Shown here piece by piece: positions 45,959 through 55,325 of a DNA stretch of 64,000 nt. The position numbers and the translations under genes were made by a program. The notes below the pieces were generated by a model. It did no database searches. It was not told where the DNA came from and saw only the letters and a list, made by a program, of their open reading frames with translations. Where the stretch lies: the NCBI GenBank assembly GCA_963677165.2, contig CAXXSX010000002.1, forward strand, positions 1,674,001 to 1,738,000, read 5' to 3'. This stretch comes from JAFGXT01 sp963677165 (GTDB lineage: Bacteria; Verrucomicrobiota; Lentisphaeria; Victivallales; SZUA-371). Positions within the stretch are counted from its first letter, which is position 1. Each line of letters starts with the position of its first letter.

Positions 45959-47434
45959 ATGGGTAAAAAATCTTATCTTGCTTTTGATTTCGGCGCTTCC
46001 AGCGGACGTGCGATTATTGGTCAACTTGAAGACGGAAAAATGACGCTTTCGGAAGTTCATCGCTTTGCAAATGGTCCGATTGAAGTTGACGGCGAACTGT
46101 TCTGGGACTTCAATCTTCAGGTTGCTGAAATCAAGGAAGGCATTAAAAAGGCACTGGCTACCGGTGCTGAATTCAGCAGTATTGCAATTGATACCTGGGG
46201 CGTAGACTACGTTCTATTCAAAAAGGATGGTTCCGCGGTGCGTCTGCCTTATCACTATCGCGATGCCCGTACTGAAGAAGTTGTTGATGAAATATTCTCT
46301 ATTGTTTCTGAAAAGGAAATCTATGATCGTGCCGGTATTCAGATGATGCCGTTTAATACGCTGTATCAACTTTATGCTCACAAAAAAGCTCATCCGGAAG
46401 ATCTTGAAGGCGCAACTCTGCTGATGATCCCGGATGCCATGACCTACATGCTTTGCGGTGCGAAAACTTGTGAATACTCCGAAGCGTCTACCAGTAACCT
46501 GCTCGACGCGAAAGCCAGAAGCTGGGATTTCGAACTGATCCGCAAGCTGGGCATTCCAGAAGATATCTTCCCGGAAATTGTTCCGCCATGCAGCAGTGCC
46601 GGAGTTCTTACCGAAGAAGTGCAGAAGGAACTCGGCTGCGGTCCGATTCCGGTAGTTAAGGTGGGTGCACATGATACTGCTTCTGCGGTAGCGTCCGTTC
46701 CTGCGCCGACAGAAGGCGACTGGGCCTATATCAGCTGCGGAACCTGGGCGTTGCTTGGTGCTGAACTGGCGGAACCTTACATTTGTGAGGCTGGACGTAC
46801 TGCTCCCCTGACTAACGAAGGCGGACTTGAAAATACCATTCGTTACCTGACCAATATCATGGGTACCTGGCTCTTCCAGGAAACTAAACGTATATGGAAC
46901 GAAGCCGGTAAAAAACTTGGTTTCCCGGAAATTGAAAATATGGCAAAAGAAACAACACCGCTTAAATACCTGGTGAACCCGAATGACAGCCGTTTCCTTG
47001 CTCCTGGAGATATTCCCGGACGCGTGGTTGAAGCCTGCCGCGACAGTGGACAGGGAGATTCCCTGACCGATGCGGAAATTTCCCGTTGTATCTATGACTC
47101 ACTGGCTCTCTGCTTCCGTGAAAAACTGGAAAACCTCGGTAAAATTCTTGGCGCGAACTACGCCTGCCTGAATATTGTCGGTGGCGGAACGAAAGATAAG
47201 TTCCTGATGCAGTTGGCGTCCAACGCCATCGGTATTCCGGTTGTTGCGGGTCCGGTTGAAGCTACTTCAATTGGTAATATTGTCGGACAGGCGATTGCTG
47301 CTGGTGATATAGCTTCGGTTGCGGCTGGACGTGAGATCATTAAGCAATCCTTCAACCTGGATTATTACCAGCCGGATGCCTCGGTCAAAGCCGACTGGGA
47401 TGCGGCCTTTGCCAAATTCAAAGCTGGTTGCTAG
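45959..47434 (+). CDS. rhaB: Rhamnulokinase
   Basis: FGGY sugar kinase, 491 residues, phosphorylating L-rhamnulose to rhamnulose 1-phosphate. Typical RhaB features: YLAFDFGASSGRAIIG (phosphate-1 loop), VDGELFWDF, IAIDTWGVDYVLF, the catalytic region VVKVGAHDTASAVASVP and YISCGTWALLGAEL, and NIVGGGTKDKFLMQL near the end. GAGGGA precedes the ATG. Other rha genes are not adjacent; the neighbouring glycyl-radical enzyme could act on a product of deoxysugar breakdown (inference). Confidence 0.95.
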   Translation: MGKKSYLAFDFGASSGRAIIGQLEDGKMTLSEVHRFANGPIEVDGELFWDFNLQVAEIKEGIKKALATGAEFSSIAIDTWGVDYVLFKKDGSAVRLPYHYRDARTEEVVDEIFSIVSEKEIYDRAGIQMMPFNTLYQLYAHKKAHPEDLEGATLLMIPDAMTYMLCGAKTCEYSEASTSNLLDAKARSWDFELIRKLGIPEDIFPEIVPPCSSAGVLTEEVQKELGCGPIPVVKVGAHDTASAVASVPAPTEGDWAYISCGTWALLGAELAEPYICEAGRTAPLTNEGGLENTIRYLTNIMGTWLFQETKRIWNEAGKKLGFPEIENMAKETTPLKYLVNPNDSRFLAPGDIPGRVVEACRDSGQGDSLTDAEISRCIYDSLALCFREKLENLGKILGANYACLNIVGGGTKDKFLMQLASNAIGIPVVAGPVEATSIGNIVGQAIAAGDIASVAAGREIIKQSFNLDYYQPDASVKADWDAAFAKFKAGC

Positions 47435-47483
47435 AGCAATCTCGGAGCTCAGACTTTTCGTGGAGAGCCTAGACCAGCCTTTT

Positions 47484-47517
47484 GGGGTAGGGCGCGCTCG
47501 GATAGCACGCCCTATCC
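47484..47517. repeat. Foldback repeat related to the element at 28441
   Basis: GGTAGGGCGCGCT, loop CGGAT, AGCACGCCCTATCC: about 14 pairs with one wobble and one mismatch. The arm GGGTAGGGCGxGCTC is shared with the reverse complement of the right end of the 28441-28567 element. Confidence 0.75.
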
Positions 47518-47602
47518 ACACATACACAAACACAACAGCTCCATTTGAACTCTCGAAATAAGTGAAATTACTGGAACTATAAAAATTGTCAAAGATTCTT
47601 GA

Positions 47603-47632
47603 GGGATGATTATAAACTCATCCCCCGTTTTT
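47603..47632 (+). terminator. rhaB terminator
   Basis: GGGATGA, eight-base loop, TCATCCC, then CCGTTTTT. It separates rhaB from the convergent glycyl-radical enzyme gene. Confidence 0.85.
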
Positions 47633-47648
47633 CATATCAAGTACCAAT

Positions 47649-49877
47649 TCATAAGTTCTGATGGCGGTGGCGATGAATGATTTCATCCTGTAAGATTTCG
47701 CTCAAGGTTGTAAAACGTCCTGAATATCCACCTACGCGTACCAGTAGATGAGAATAATTCTCCGGATTTATCTGTGCCTTCTTCAAGGTTTCCACGGCTG
47801 TAACATTGCCCTGGAACATCTGTCCGCCAGCATCAAAAAAAGCTTTCAACAGCGGCTTGATTACTTCCGGCTTCGCCGCCGAAGCGTCGATATCCCACAT
47901 ATTGCTGACTCCGCCGGAAAAGCGTTCAAGGTCTATGCGTCCTACTGAATTAATTGCGGTAGTGACTCCCTCGCTCATGGAGCTTGACTGCGGAGTGATT
48001 CCCTGTGAAATCGGAGTGCCTTTGTGTCGTCCGTCCGGCGAAGCTCCGATCACGGCTCCGGTAACCGGAGCCATCATAAATGTCATGATCATCGGCTTGA
48101 TTCTTCCGTTGCGGCTGTTGGTATATCCATCATAAATATCGCAGGTGTCGGAAATAATCTTCGCCGCCATGCGGTCCGCTTCCAAATCACCCTGTCCATA
48201 CTTCGGCAACTGCATCAGCCGATTGCGCAACGGTTCATTATCTTTGAAATCGCAGCGGAGAGCCGCGAGCAGTTCCGTCCCGGAAATAAACTTTTCTTCA
48301 AATACCGCAATACGAATTGCTGTCAGGGAATCTGCGACATTCGGCAACCCGAGAGGCGTTGATCCATAATCTTCGTAACGAGCTCCGCCTTCGTGAATAC
48401 AGCGGCCGCGGCCAATACAATCATCAATCTGGCTTGACAGCAGGAAACGCGGACGGTATTTAGCCATGGCGTCAGCGGCAATATCCATTGATTTGAAATG
48501 CATTATAAGCAGGTTCCGCATTTCAGCAATAAAATCCTGATACAGCTCCTCAAAGCGATTATAGTCCGCTAACGTTTTGTGAAGGTTCGGACGGCATTTT
48601 TCTCCGGTCATCAGGCAATTGCCGCCAGTGATAACGAACTCCAGAATTTTCAGGATATTGATAAAACCGGTAAACAGCAAGTCACTATTCATCCCCTGCG
48701 GAGAAATCTCCATGCAACCACCGCACATGTACATCCTGGCGTCTTTTTCAGGGATATGTCCGTCCCGGGTCATCGCCTTGATTATCGCGCTATCATTCAG
48801 GACCTGAGCCCGGTTGCCGCCGTTTATCAGATCCCATGCGGCCAGATCCCAGAACTGTTCCGGTGCCTGTTCGGGAATTCTCAGATAAATTGAAGGATGC
48901 GCGATATTCAATGATGCGATTGATTCAATCAGCATGGCGGTCAGCGGTGTTTGATGCGGCATGCCATTGCCGTCACATCCGCCAATCACGATGGTTTCAA
49001 CTGCTCCTTCATAGATGAAGCACCAACGTTCCTCAAAACGAACCAGCAACTCATCAATTAATTGCCGGGCTTCCGGCAGGGAAATTACTCCGTCGGCCAT
49101 ATCGCGTTCCAGATAGGGGTGCAGATAATAATCGAGCCTTCCCGGTCCGTTGCCGCCGTGGGGATTTTCAAACATAGTAGACAAATAGGTGAAGTGGAAG
49201 GACTGGACAGCCTCACGAAAGCTACGGGCTCCATGCCTCGGGACACGTTTTCCGATCGCGATTTTTTCCAGCAGTTCCGCTTTTTGCCTGCCCGTACATT
49301 TCTCCGCCTTTTTTCTCATGGCATCAACATACCGGTCATTCCAGTTCAGGACTGCTTGAAGCATGACCTTCATATACAAAAGATTTTCTTTTCCCAATTC
49401 ATCTGCTTCCGGCAATGCCTGCTCGATACGTTCCATCAGGCCGCTGATGCCATATTCCAATATCCATTCCCAGTGCCAGCCGACATGACCGGGAATGCAA
49501 AAAAAACTATAGATCCAACTGTCACCGCCAGTCAATTTTATCAAGTCGGGAATTTCCCGTTCCACCCGTTCCATAAAAGCGGAAGTGGCATCATGTCCTC
49601 TCCAGTTCTCATTACCTCCGAAATCACATGCCTGAGATCTTGGAGATGCCATGTAAACCTGGCCGAATAAAAGCTCTTCGTCATGCAGAATAACCGGTTC
49701 ATTTTCCAGAGCCCATGCCAGCGATTTTACTTGCCGCTCTTTCATCGGCAAGTCGACAAATAAGTCGAAATAAGCATGCGTCCAGTTTTTATACTTCTCT
49801 AAACCGATTGGACCTTTTACCCGTTCCATCGCGGCGGATAAAAATCGGGAACTTCGTGCCGATAATTCTTTTTTCAT
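47649..49877 (-). CDS. Divergent glycyl-radical enzyme (pyruvate formate-lyase-like)
   Basis: A 742-residue radical enzyme of the PFL superfamily. The C-terminal glycyl-radical site RVGGYSGRF has the radical Gly at 717. The active Cys is C388, in MCGGCMEISPQG near the middle, with Cys three residues before it (C385) and Met-Glu after. Well-known members have a C-V-E or C-C-E type loop, so this CGGCME arrangement is unusual, and the length is below the 780-860 of diol dehydratases. The substrate cannot be assigned. No radical-SAM activase gene is adjacent. It is divergent from an AraC regulator and next to rhaB. Confidence 0.88.
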   Translation of the reverse strand: MKKELSARSSRFLSAAMERVKGPIGLEKYKNWTHAYFDLFVDLPMKERQVKSLAWALENEPVILHDEELLFGQVYMASPRSQACDFGGNENWRGHDATSAFMERVEREIPDLIKLTGGDSWIYSFFCIPGHVGWHWEWILEYGISGLMERIEQALPEADELGKENLLYMKVMLQAVLNWNDRYVDAMRKKAEKCTGRQKAELLEKIAIGKRVPRHGARSFREAVQSFHFTYLSTMFENPHGGNGPGRLDYYLHPYLERDMADGVISLPEARQLIDELLVRFEERWCFIYEGAVETIVIGGCDGNGMPHQTPLTAMLIESIASLNIAHPSIYLRIPEQAPEQFWDLAAWDLINGGNRAQVLNDSAIIKAMTRDGHIPEKDARMYMCGGCMEISPQGMNSDLLFTGFINILKILEFVITGGNCLMTGEKCRPNLHKTLADYNRFEELYQDFIAEMRNLLIMHFKSMDIAADAMAKYRPRFLLSSQIDDCIGRGRCIHEGGARYEDYGSTPLGLPNVADSLTAIRIAVFEEKFISGTELLAALRCDFKDNEPLRNRLMQLPKYGQGDLEADRMAAKIISDTCDIYDGYTNSRNGRIKPMIMTFMMAPVTGAVIGASPDGRHKGTPISQGITPQSSSMSEGVTTAINSVGRIDLERFSGGVSNMWDIDASAAKPEVIKPLLKAFFDAGGQMFQGNVTAVETLKKAQINPENYSHLLVRVGGYSGRFTTLSEILQDEIIHRHRHQNL

Positions 49878-49919
49878 GGTAAATAATCCTTGATTTTTCA
49901 GTGTATGAACATTACTATA

Positions 49920-49948
49920 ATTTTAACTTAAATAAGCAGCGTATACAA
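49920..49948 (-). promoter_or_regulatory. Promoter of the glycyl-radical enzyme gene
   Basis: On the minus strand TTGTAT (49948-49943), 17-base spacer, TAAAAT (49925-49920). The -35 abuts the tandem repeat that is probably bound by the divergent AraC protein. Confidence 0.6.
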
Positions 49949-49986
49949 TCGGTAAAAAATACCATAAATTGGTAAAAACTATGATA
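49947..49986. promoter_or_regulatory. Tandem direct repeat, candidate AraC operator
   Basis: Two adjacent 20-base copies (49947-49966 and 49967-49986) agree at 16 of 20 positions, with the core GGTAAAAA. They touch the -35 of the glycyl-radical gene and cover the start of the AraC gene, the same layout as at 1501-1536. Confidence 0.6.
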
Positions 49987-50817
49987 AATCTGACAACCGT
50001 AGAAATCGTAAACCTGTTTTTCTATCAGGCTCCCACCGGAATTACGGCAAGGCCTCGGCAGATTCCGCCATGCCACAAAGAAATTGAAGTCATAATATCC
50101 GGTTATGGTGATTTTCAAATAGAGAACAAGTCGGTCCGGGTCGGTCCGGGACAAGGGGTATGGCTTGACGCGGGAGAATGGGTGGAAGTGACCAGTGACA
50201 CTGTTGAGCCTTATCAGGCCATTGTTTTTGTGTTCAAAGTTGAGGGGCGGCAACCGCCGCCGGGCCGCCAGTTCATGGAATGGGAAAGTCCGGCCTCATG
50301 CAGTGGATTCTGCTGTACCGCACTTGATTCTTTTAATTCAAAGAGTTATAACGAGGACTTCAGTCAGTGCCTTTATGCCAGGCTGATATGGGAACTGGAA
50401 TATTCCAAACGGCGACAGGCTATGAGGGAAATGCCGATAGCTCTCGAGAAGGCACTCAACTATATCAGAAAACACTTTACAGAACCAGTAACGATTGCAG
50501 ATATTGCTGAAGCCGGAGGAGTCAGTGCCTCGCATCTACACGCAATCTGCCGGCATCACACCGGAGAGACACCATTACAGTATATGTTAAAACTGCGGAT
50601 AATTGAAGTGTGCCGTCTGTTGTCGGAAACGGATTTGCCAATAAAACAAATCTGTGAAAAATGTGGTTTCAATGACCTGAAGAACTTCTATTTGTATTTT
50701 AAGCGCCATCAACAACTAACCCCGGGACAATACCGTCGTCTGACGGCAATCCGCACGAAAGAGAGCGAAGTAATATCAAAAACTGAAGCTAAAACGCGAA
50801 ATCCACACAACAAATAG
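49981..50817 (+). CDS. AraC family transcriptional regulator
   Basis: A 278-residue activator: an N-terminal cupin sensor (EIEVIISGYGDFQIENKSVRVGPGQGVWLDAGEW) and a C-terminal AraC double HTH (about 165-265), ending IKQICEKCGFNDLKNFYLYFKRHQQLTPGQYRR. The ATG at 49981 is used; an in-frame TTG 12 bases upstream is an alternative. It is divergent from the glycyl-radical enzyme and probably its activator, with the tandem repeat between them as operator. Confidence 0.92.
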   Translation: MINLTTVEIVNLFFYQAPTGITARPRQIPPCHKEIEVIISGYGDFQIENKSVRVGPGQGVWLDAGEWVEVTSDTVEPYQAIVFVFKVEGRQPPPGRQFMEWESPASCSGFCCTALDSFNSKSYNEDFSQCLYARLIWELEYSKRRQAMREMPIALEKALNYIRKHFTEPVTIADIAEAGGVSASHLHAICRHHTGETPLQYMLKLRIIEVCRLLSETDLPIKQICEKCGFNDLKNFYLYFKRHQQLTPGQYRRLTAIRTKESEVISKTEAKTRNPHNK

Positions 50818-51004
50818 TGGACAACCCAAACTAATATTTTCAAAAAACTCCGGAAATACCATTCGGAGGATTTTTTTTCACAATTTTAGGTATATCTCTT
50901 TCAAGATAAGATCAACTAAAGTTCCGTTCAGGATTTGATTTTTTTTCTGCAGAACATTATTCTAAGAAAAAGAATAAAATTTCTTATATGGGGGTACATA
51001 TCAG

Positions 51005-52132
51005 ATGGGCGACGAAAAAAAGCATATCCTTATTATCAGTGGGCCGATGGGTAATGGTCATATTCAGGCGGCGGCAGGCATTGAAGCATGGGCAAAAAAA
51101 GATTTTCCGAACTACCGGATTACGAATATCAACATCGGCGATGTGATGTGGAAACCATGTACCTTTTTCTACGCCCAGTTTTATAAATTTTTGATCACCT
51201 ATTATCCCCGCGGTTGGGAAGATATCTACAGCCGAAACGACAAGCCGGATACTTTCATGTCCCGAATCGGAGCAAAGCTGAGAAAAATGACAGCAAAGCC
51301 TTTATTGAAAGAGATAAAGAAACTGAAGCCCGATTATATTATCAGCACCCACTTTCTCCCTCCCGAAATCCTTAATGAGGAAAAGAAACGCGGACGAATA
51401 ACCGTTCCTGTCGCGTCAGTCGTAACCGACTTCTCGCTGAACCGAATTTACGTACAGCCGTATATGGACTTCTTTTTTGTGGCAAGTGAAGAGTTGAAAT
51501 TCAGACTGCATAAAGAAGGCATTCCGGAAGAAAAAATCTTTGTCTCCGGTATCCCGGTAAAACCGGAATTCGACCGGGTACCGACACCGGAGGAAAAAGC
51601 TAAAATCAAAGAAGAAATGGGAATCGCGAAAGATACCCCAGTCGTCCTGCTTATGATGGGCGGAGACAGCAAAGGAGCGCTCAGGGAAATAAGTGATCTT
51701 CTGCTGAAAACCTTTCCCAAACCGGCCATAATTGTTCTACCTGGAAAAAATGCGGCGGCACTGGCTGAACTGGAAAAACTCAAAGAAAGTTATCCGGGAC
51801 GGTTATTTCCGATCGGCTTTACCAGGGAGGTCTGGAAATATATGGCGGCCAGTACTGTAGTTGTGTCTAAACCCGGCGGCATATCCACTTCTGAATGTCT
51901 GGCAATGAAACTCCCGATGGTCATCATGTACCCCATTCCGGGGCAGGAAGAAAGAAACGCCGACTATTTGATGGATACCGGAGTGGCAACAAAGGCTTAC
52001 GATGAAACGGCGCTGTTGTATAAAAGGGTATTCTTTACGCCTGATAAGGTCGAGTATATGAGAAAATGTATTGATCAGGTCAGAAAGCCCCGTGCCGGTC
52101 ATGAAATTCTTAAAACAGTCATAGGTGAATAA
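51005..52132 (+). CDS. MGDG-synthase / processive diacylglycerol glycosyltransferase-like protein
   Basis: A 375-residue GT28-type enzyme at the inner face of the membrane that adds sugar to diacylglycerol or a similar lipid. N-terminal MGNGHIQAAAGIEAW is the MGDG-synthase-type glycine-His loop, and VASVVTDFSLNRIYVQPYMDFFFVASEE follows. The C-terminal donor site has VSKPGGISTSECLAMKLPMVIMYPIPGQEERN, the standard GGxxT and P-x-x-GQE-x-x-N pattern. It may make glycolipids for the membrane or envelope. The lipoprotein esterase follows after three bases, so they form one unit. Confidence 0.92.
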   Translation: MGDEKKHILIISGPMGNGHIQAAAGIEAWAKKDFPNYRITNINIGDVMWKPCTFFYAQFYKFLITYYPRGWEDIYSRNDKPDTFMSRIGAKLRKMTAKPLLKEIKKLKPDYIISTHFLPPEILNEEKKRGRITVPVASVVTDFSLNRIYVQPYMDFFFVASEELKFRLHKEGIPEEKIFVSGIPVKPEFDRVPTPEEKAKIKEEMGIAKDTPVVLLMMGGDSKGALREISDLLLKTFPKPAIIVLPGKNAAALAELEKLKESYPGRLFPIGFTREVWKYMAASTVVVSKPGGISTSECLAMKLPMVIMYPIPGQEERNADYLMDTGVATKAYDETALLYKRVFFTPDKVEYMRKCIDQVRKPRAGHEILKTVIGE

Positions 52133-52135
52133 ATA

Positions 52136-53509
52136 GTGCGTTTCGCAATTATTCTATTGCTATTGTCACTGGTTGCGCTATGCGGCTGTCAAAATACGGT
52201 TGACGAATATACCGCGTCGCATATCGTCGCGATCCAGAGTGACGGAAACCCCTATGCATATTCTGTAGAGAAAGACGGGAAAACGATTCCAGAGGACAAG
52301 TTTTGTTATAACGATAGTATCAACAGTGTGATCAATGGCCTAAAGGCCAGTGGCAAAAAGAAGATACTACTCTTTGCGTTCGGCGGGATGAATGGAATTG
52401 ATAAGACCATCAGTCGCAGCAAAGTTCTGGCAAAAGCCATTGAAAGCGATTCCGATTATTATCCGGTTTTTATCAACTGGGAATCCAGCTTGTTCGATGC
52501 CTATTACGAACATCTTATGTTCATCAGGCGGGGCCATATCAGCTATATTTACGGACCGGCGTTGTCTCCTTTTTTTCTGGCAGGAGACTTGGCACGAGCT
52601 GGAACCAGACTACCGATTGATCTGATCTATCAGTCCAGCGGAATCCTGTGGGAAAACTATATTAACGAATATACCGACAAGGAAAATTACCGGAAATATC
52701 GCGAGAAAGGCTATAAGATATTTATCGGAAAAGATCTGACTCCGCACACTACCCGTTTCTTTATCAATTCCGTGTATGCACTGGGCTTTCCGGTACGTAT
52801 TCTAAGTACTCCGTTGATCAATGCCTGCGGAAAAAGCGCATGGGACGTGATGGACCGCAGAACCTACACCCTGTTTAAAAAAGATATAACCTTTAAAAAG
52901 CAGAGACAGGAAACCGCGGATATGGAGTTGAAGCCGCCGGATGGTGCACTGACTCTGTTTATGAATGCGATACGTGATCTGCAGAAACAGGATAAGAAAT
53001 ACACTGTCACGCTGATCGGACACAGTATGGGCGGATTAATTGCCAATCTTCTCGTGCGTCGTTATTATGATATTAAGTACGATAACATCGTGTTTATGGC
53101 CAGTGCGGCGTCGGTTCATTCCACAATGGGGTCAGTAGTACCTTACTTGCGGAATAATCCCAATACGCGATTCTACAATCTCTGCCTTCATCCGAATGCT
53201 GATTTGTATAACACAATGTCATTGATTGGTCTCCCGCGCGGAAGCATTCTTTCATGGCTCGACTTGTATTTCACAAATCCGATCAATCCCAGCGATGGCT
53301 GTGTTGGATTATGGACCAATATTATACCTCAAATCTCCTCTCTTCCGCCGGAGGTACGTTCCCGGTTTATAGTGAAGGCATTTGGAATTGGCGATCCTGC
53401 AACCAATAAAATACAGATCAATATGCCCGAACACCATACGGACTTCAGCGAACCGAAATTAAAGTTCTGGAAGAAAACCTTCTGGGAGATTCCCTTGGAT
53501 GTAAAGTAG
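52136..53509 (+). CDS. Lipoprotein esterase/lipase-like alpha/beta hydrolase
   Basis: A 457-residue protein that begins with GTG three bases after the glycolipid-synthase gene. Residues 1-20 are a lipoprotein signal with lipobox LCGC. The catalytic nucleophile is S297 in LIGHSMGGLIANLL. The acid and the late His are not certain; candidates are in the CLHPNADLYN and PEHHTDFSEP regions. It is probably anchored at the outer or inner membrane and may act on lipids or acyl esters, in line with the glycolipid gene before it (inference). Confidence 0.85.
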   Translation: MRFAIILLLLSLVALCGCQNTVDEYTASHIVAIQSDGNPYAYSVEKDGKTIPEDKFCYNDSINSVINGLKASGKKKILLFAFGGMNGIDKTISRSKVLAKAIESDSDYYPVFINWESSLFDAYYEHLMFIRRGHISYIYGPALSPFFLAGDLARAGTRLPIDLIYQSSGILWENYINEYTDKENYRKYREKGYKIFIGKDLTPHTTRFFINSVYALGFPVRILSTPLINACGKSAWDVMDRRTYTLFKKDITFKKQRQETADMELKPPDGALTLFMNAIRDLQKQDKKYTVTLIGHSMGGLIANLLVRRYYDIKYDNIVFMASAASVHSTMGSVVPYLRNNPNTRFYNLCLHPNADLYNTMSLIGLPRGSILSWLDLYFTNPINPSDGCVGLWTNIIPQISSLPPEVRSRFIVKAFGIGDPATNKIQINMPEHHTDFSEPKLKFWKKTFWEIPLDVK

Positions 53510-53550
53510 AGCCGAAATCCTGTTCCAAGGTAATACTCCAAACTTCAGGC

Positions 53551-53633
53551 CCGGGTACGACCCGGTTGAGTGCAGCTTTTTATTTATAACGAGGCCAACG
53601 TTTGGTCCGCTACGCGGCTTTTTTTCTTTTTTT
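53551..53633 (+). terminator. Two successive terminator hairpins after the esterase gene
   Basis: CCGGGT-ACG-ACCCGG (53551-53565) is followed by a T-run at 53577. Then CCGC-TAC-GCGG (53607-53617) is followed by about 14 T with one C. The second hairpin is short, but its T-tract is the longest in the window. Confidence 0.7.
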
Positions 53634-54495
53634 ACTCGACAGCAGAAGCTCTTATCTTTCTAATCACCATTGTTCCTATGAAAGTAAGAAGGTAGCAGAG
53701 TCCGGCTATGATGATTATCACTGCTCCGCTGGGCAGGTTCCATTCATAGCTAAGTGCCAGTCCGCTTGAGGTAAAGAAGAAACTCAGCAGGATCGAGAGT
53801 CCCATCATTTTCCATAGTCGATTGGTAAAATGTCCGGAAATTGCTGCGGGAAGGGTCAGCAGCGCAATCACCATGATAATTCCTACCACCGAGATCAGCA
53901 GTACGATAGTCAGCGCCGTCAGGCAGAGCAGCAGCATATAGTAGACTTCGACCTTGACTCCCTGGATTCGGGCAAAATCACTGTCAAAACACACCGCCAG
54001 AAATTTATTATAGAAGACCAAACATAAAGCCACAATCAATATGTCGAGGCCAATCACCACATAAAAGTCTTCGCGCGACACCATGAGGATGTCTCCAAAG
54101 AGGTAACTCATGGGATTAAGGTATCCGGGCGTAATCTGGATAAACAGGACACCAAGAGCCATACCTACCGCCCACATCGACGATATCACCGCGTCCTCGC
54201 GCTGTTTCCAGTACAAACTGACCAGTCCGATCAGGATCGCCGCAAGCAGCGCCGACGCGATCGCCCCGACCATCGGAGTCAGCCAGGTCCAGCCATGTAC
54301 ATTTTGCATATACAGTGCAAAACCGATACCGCCAAGGATGCAATGGGCGATAGCTCCCGCAATATAAGTAATTCTTCTGACGACCACATAGGTGCCGACG
54401 ATTCCGAACGCCACACTGGCAATTATGCCGGTGAGTACGGCGAATCGGAAGAACGGTACATTCGGATCGGTAAGGGCATGAAAAAAATCAGTCAT
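53632..54495 (-). CDS. znuB: Zinc/manganese ABC transporter permease
   Basis: A 287-residue ABC-3 family permease with about eight hydrophobic segments. Family features include VAFGIVGTYVVVRRITYIAGAIAHCILGGIG near the start and VVGIIMVIALLTLPAAISG near residue 210. I set the start at MTDFF (54495), where GGAGGG lies seven bases upstream, rather than at the upstream ATG. It overlaps the ATPase gene by eight bases. Transports zinc (or Mn) with the ATPase and the His-rich binding protein. Confidence 0.92.
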   Translation of the reverse strand: MTDFFHALTDPNVPFFRFAVLTGIIASVAFGIVGTYVVVRRITYIAGAIAHCILGGIGFALYMQNVHGWTWLTPMVGAIASALLAAILIGLVSLYWKQREDAVISSMWAVGMALGVLFIQITPGYLNPMSYLFGDILMVSREDFYVVIGLDILIVALCLVFYNKFLAVCFDSDFARIQGVKVEVYYMLLLCLTALTIVLLISVVGIIMVIALLTLPAAISGHFTNRLWKMMGLSILLSFFFTSSGLALSYEWNLPSGAVIIIIAGLCYLLTFIGTMVIRKIRASAVE

Positions 54496-55249
54496 GGTGA
54501 TGCCCTCCATCATGAATACAGCAATGGTCGTGACGAATCATATTCACATCATATCCGTACATGTCCTTGATTACTTCGCCGGTAATTTCCGAAACCGGGT
54601 GTACGTGTACGTTGCGGTTAACGCATACAACGCTGTCAAGCCAATCGGATACGAAACCAAGGTCGTGAGAGACAACCAGGAGAGTAAGTTCCTTTGACAA
54701 AACTTTCAGTGTAGAATAAAACTGTTCCTGTGCCATCGGGTCGATGTTGGCAGTTGGTTCATCGAGTAGCAGCAAGTCAGGATCTCCGGCAAGAGCCCGG
54801 GCAATCAATACCCGCTGGCGCTGTCCGCCCGATAGCGCGAAGAACGGCCTGGAAATAAAGTCCTGCATACCGACTTGTTCCAGAGAGGCCTCCGCGGCTT
54901 TATGGTCGGTCTTTGAATAGCGTCCGAACATATTTCGGCTGAGACGTCCCATCAGGACTACATCCCTGACATTTACGGGAAACTCGTAGTCAAATACCGA
55001 GTACTGCGGCATGTAACCGATGCGGGTTCTGGCCTGTTCCGGTTTTTTGCCGAAAACTCTCACTTCGCCGCGATTGGGCTTTATCAGCCCCAGCAGCAGG
55101 TTGATAAGCGTACTCTTGCCGCCGCCATTAGGGCCGACCACGCATACCGCGGCTTTTTCCGGTATGGAAAAGGTAACATCGTTCAACACCGGAACATCCG
55201 GGTGATAGGCAAACGATACTCCTTTAAGTTCAATAATATCCTGACTCAC
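54488..55249 (-). CDS. znuC: Zinc ABC transporter ATP-binding protein
   Basis: A 253-residue ABC ATPase. Walker A GPNGGGKST, signature LSGGQRQRVLIARAL, Walker B LLLLDEP and the switch His (VVSHD) are all present. A GTG start follows GAGGAG. The C-terminus is rich in His and Cys (HDHCCIHDGGHHHD) and may bind zinc as a regulatory tail. It lies between znuA and znuB in one operon. Confidence 0.93.
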   Translation of the reverse strand: MSQDIIELKGVSFAYHPDVPVLNDVTFSIPEKAAVCVVGPNGGGKSTLINLLLGLIKPNRGEVRVFGKKPEQARTRIGYMPQYSVFDYEFPVNVRDVVLMGRLSRNMFGRYSKTDHKAAEASLEQVGMQDFISRPFFALSGGQRQRVLIARALAGDPDLLLLDEPTANIDPMAQEQFYSTLKVLSKELTLLVVSHDLGFVSDWLDSVVCVNRNVHVHPVSEITGEVIKDMYGYDVNMIRHDHCCIHDGGHHHD

Positions 55250-55325
55250 AAGACTCCTCGTTATTATCTAGTTAGGTTTCCCTAAATAAGATATCATCTA
55301 TTTCAGAAATTACTAATTACGAATT

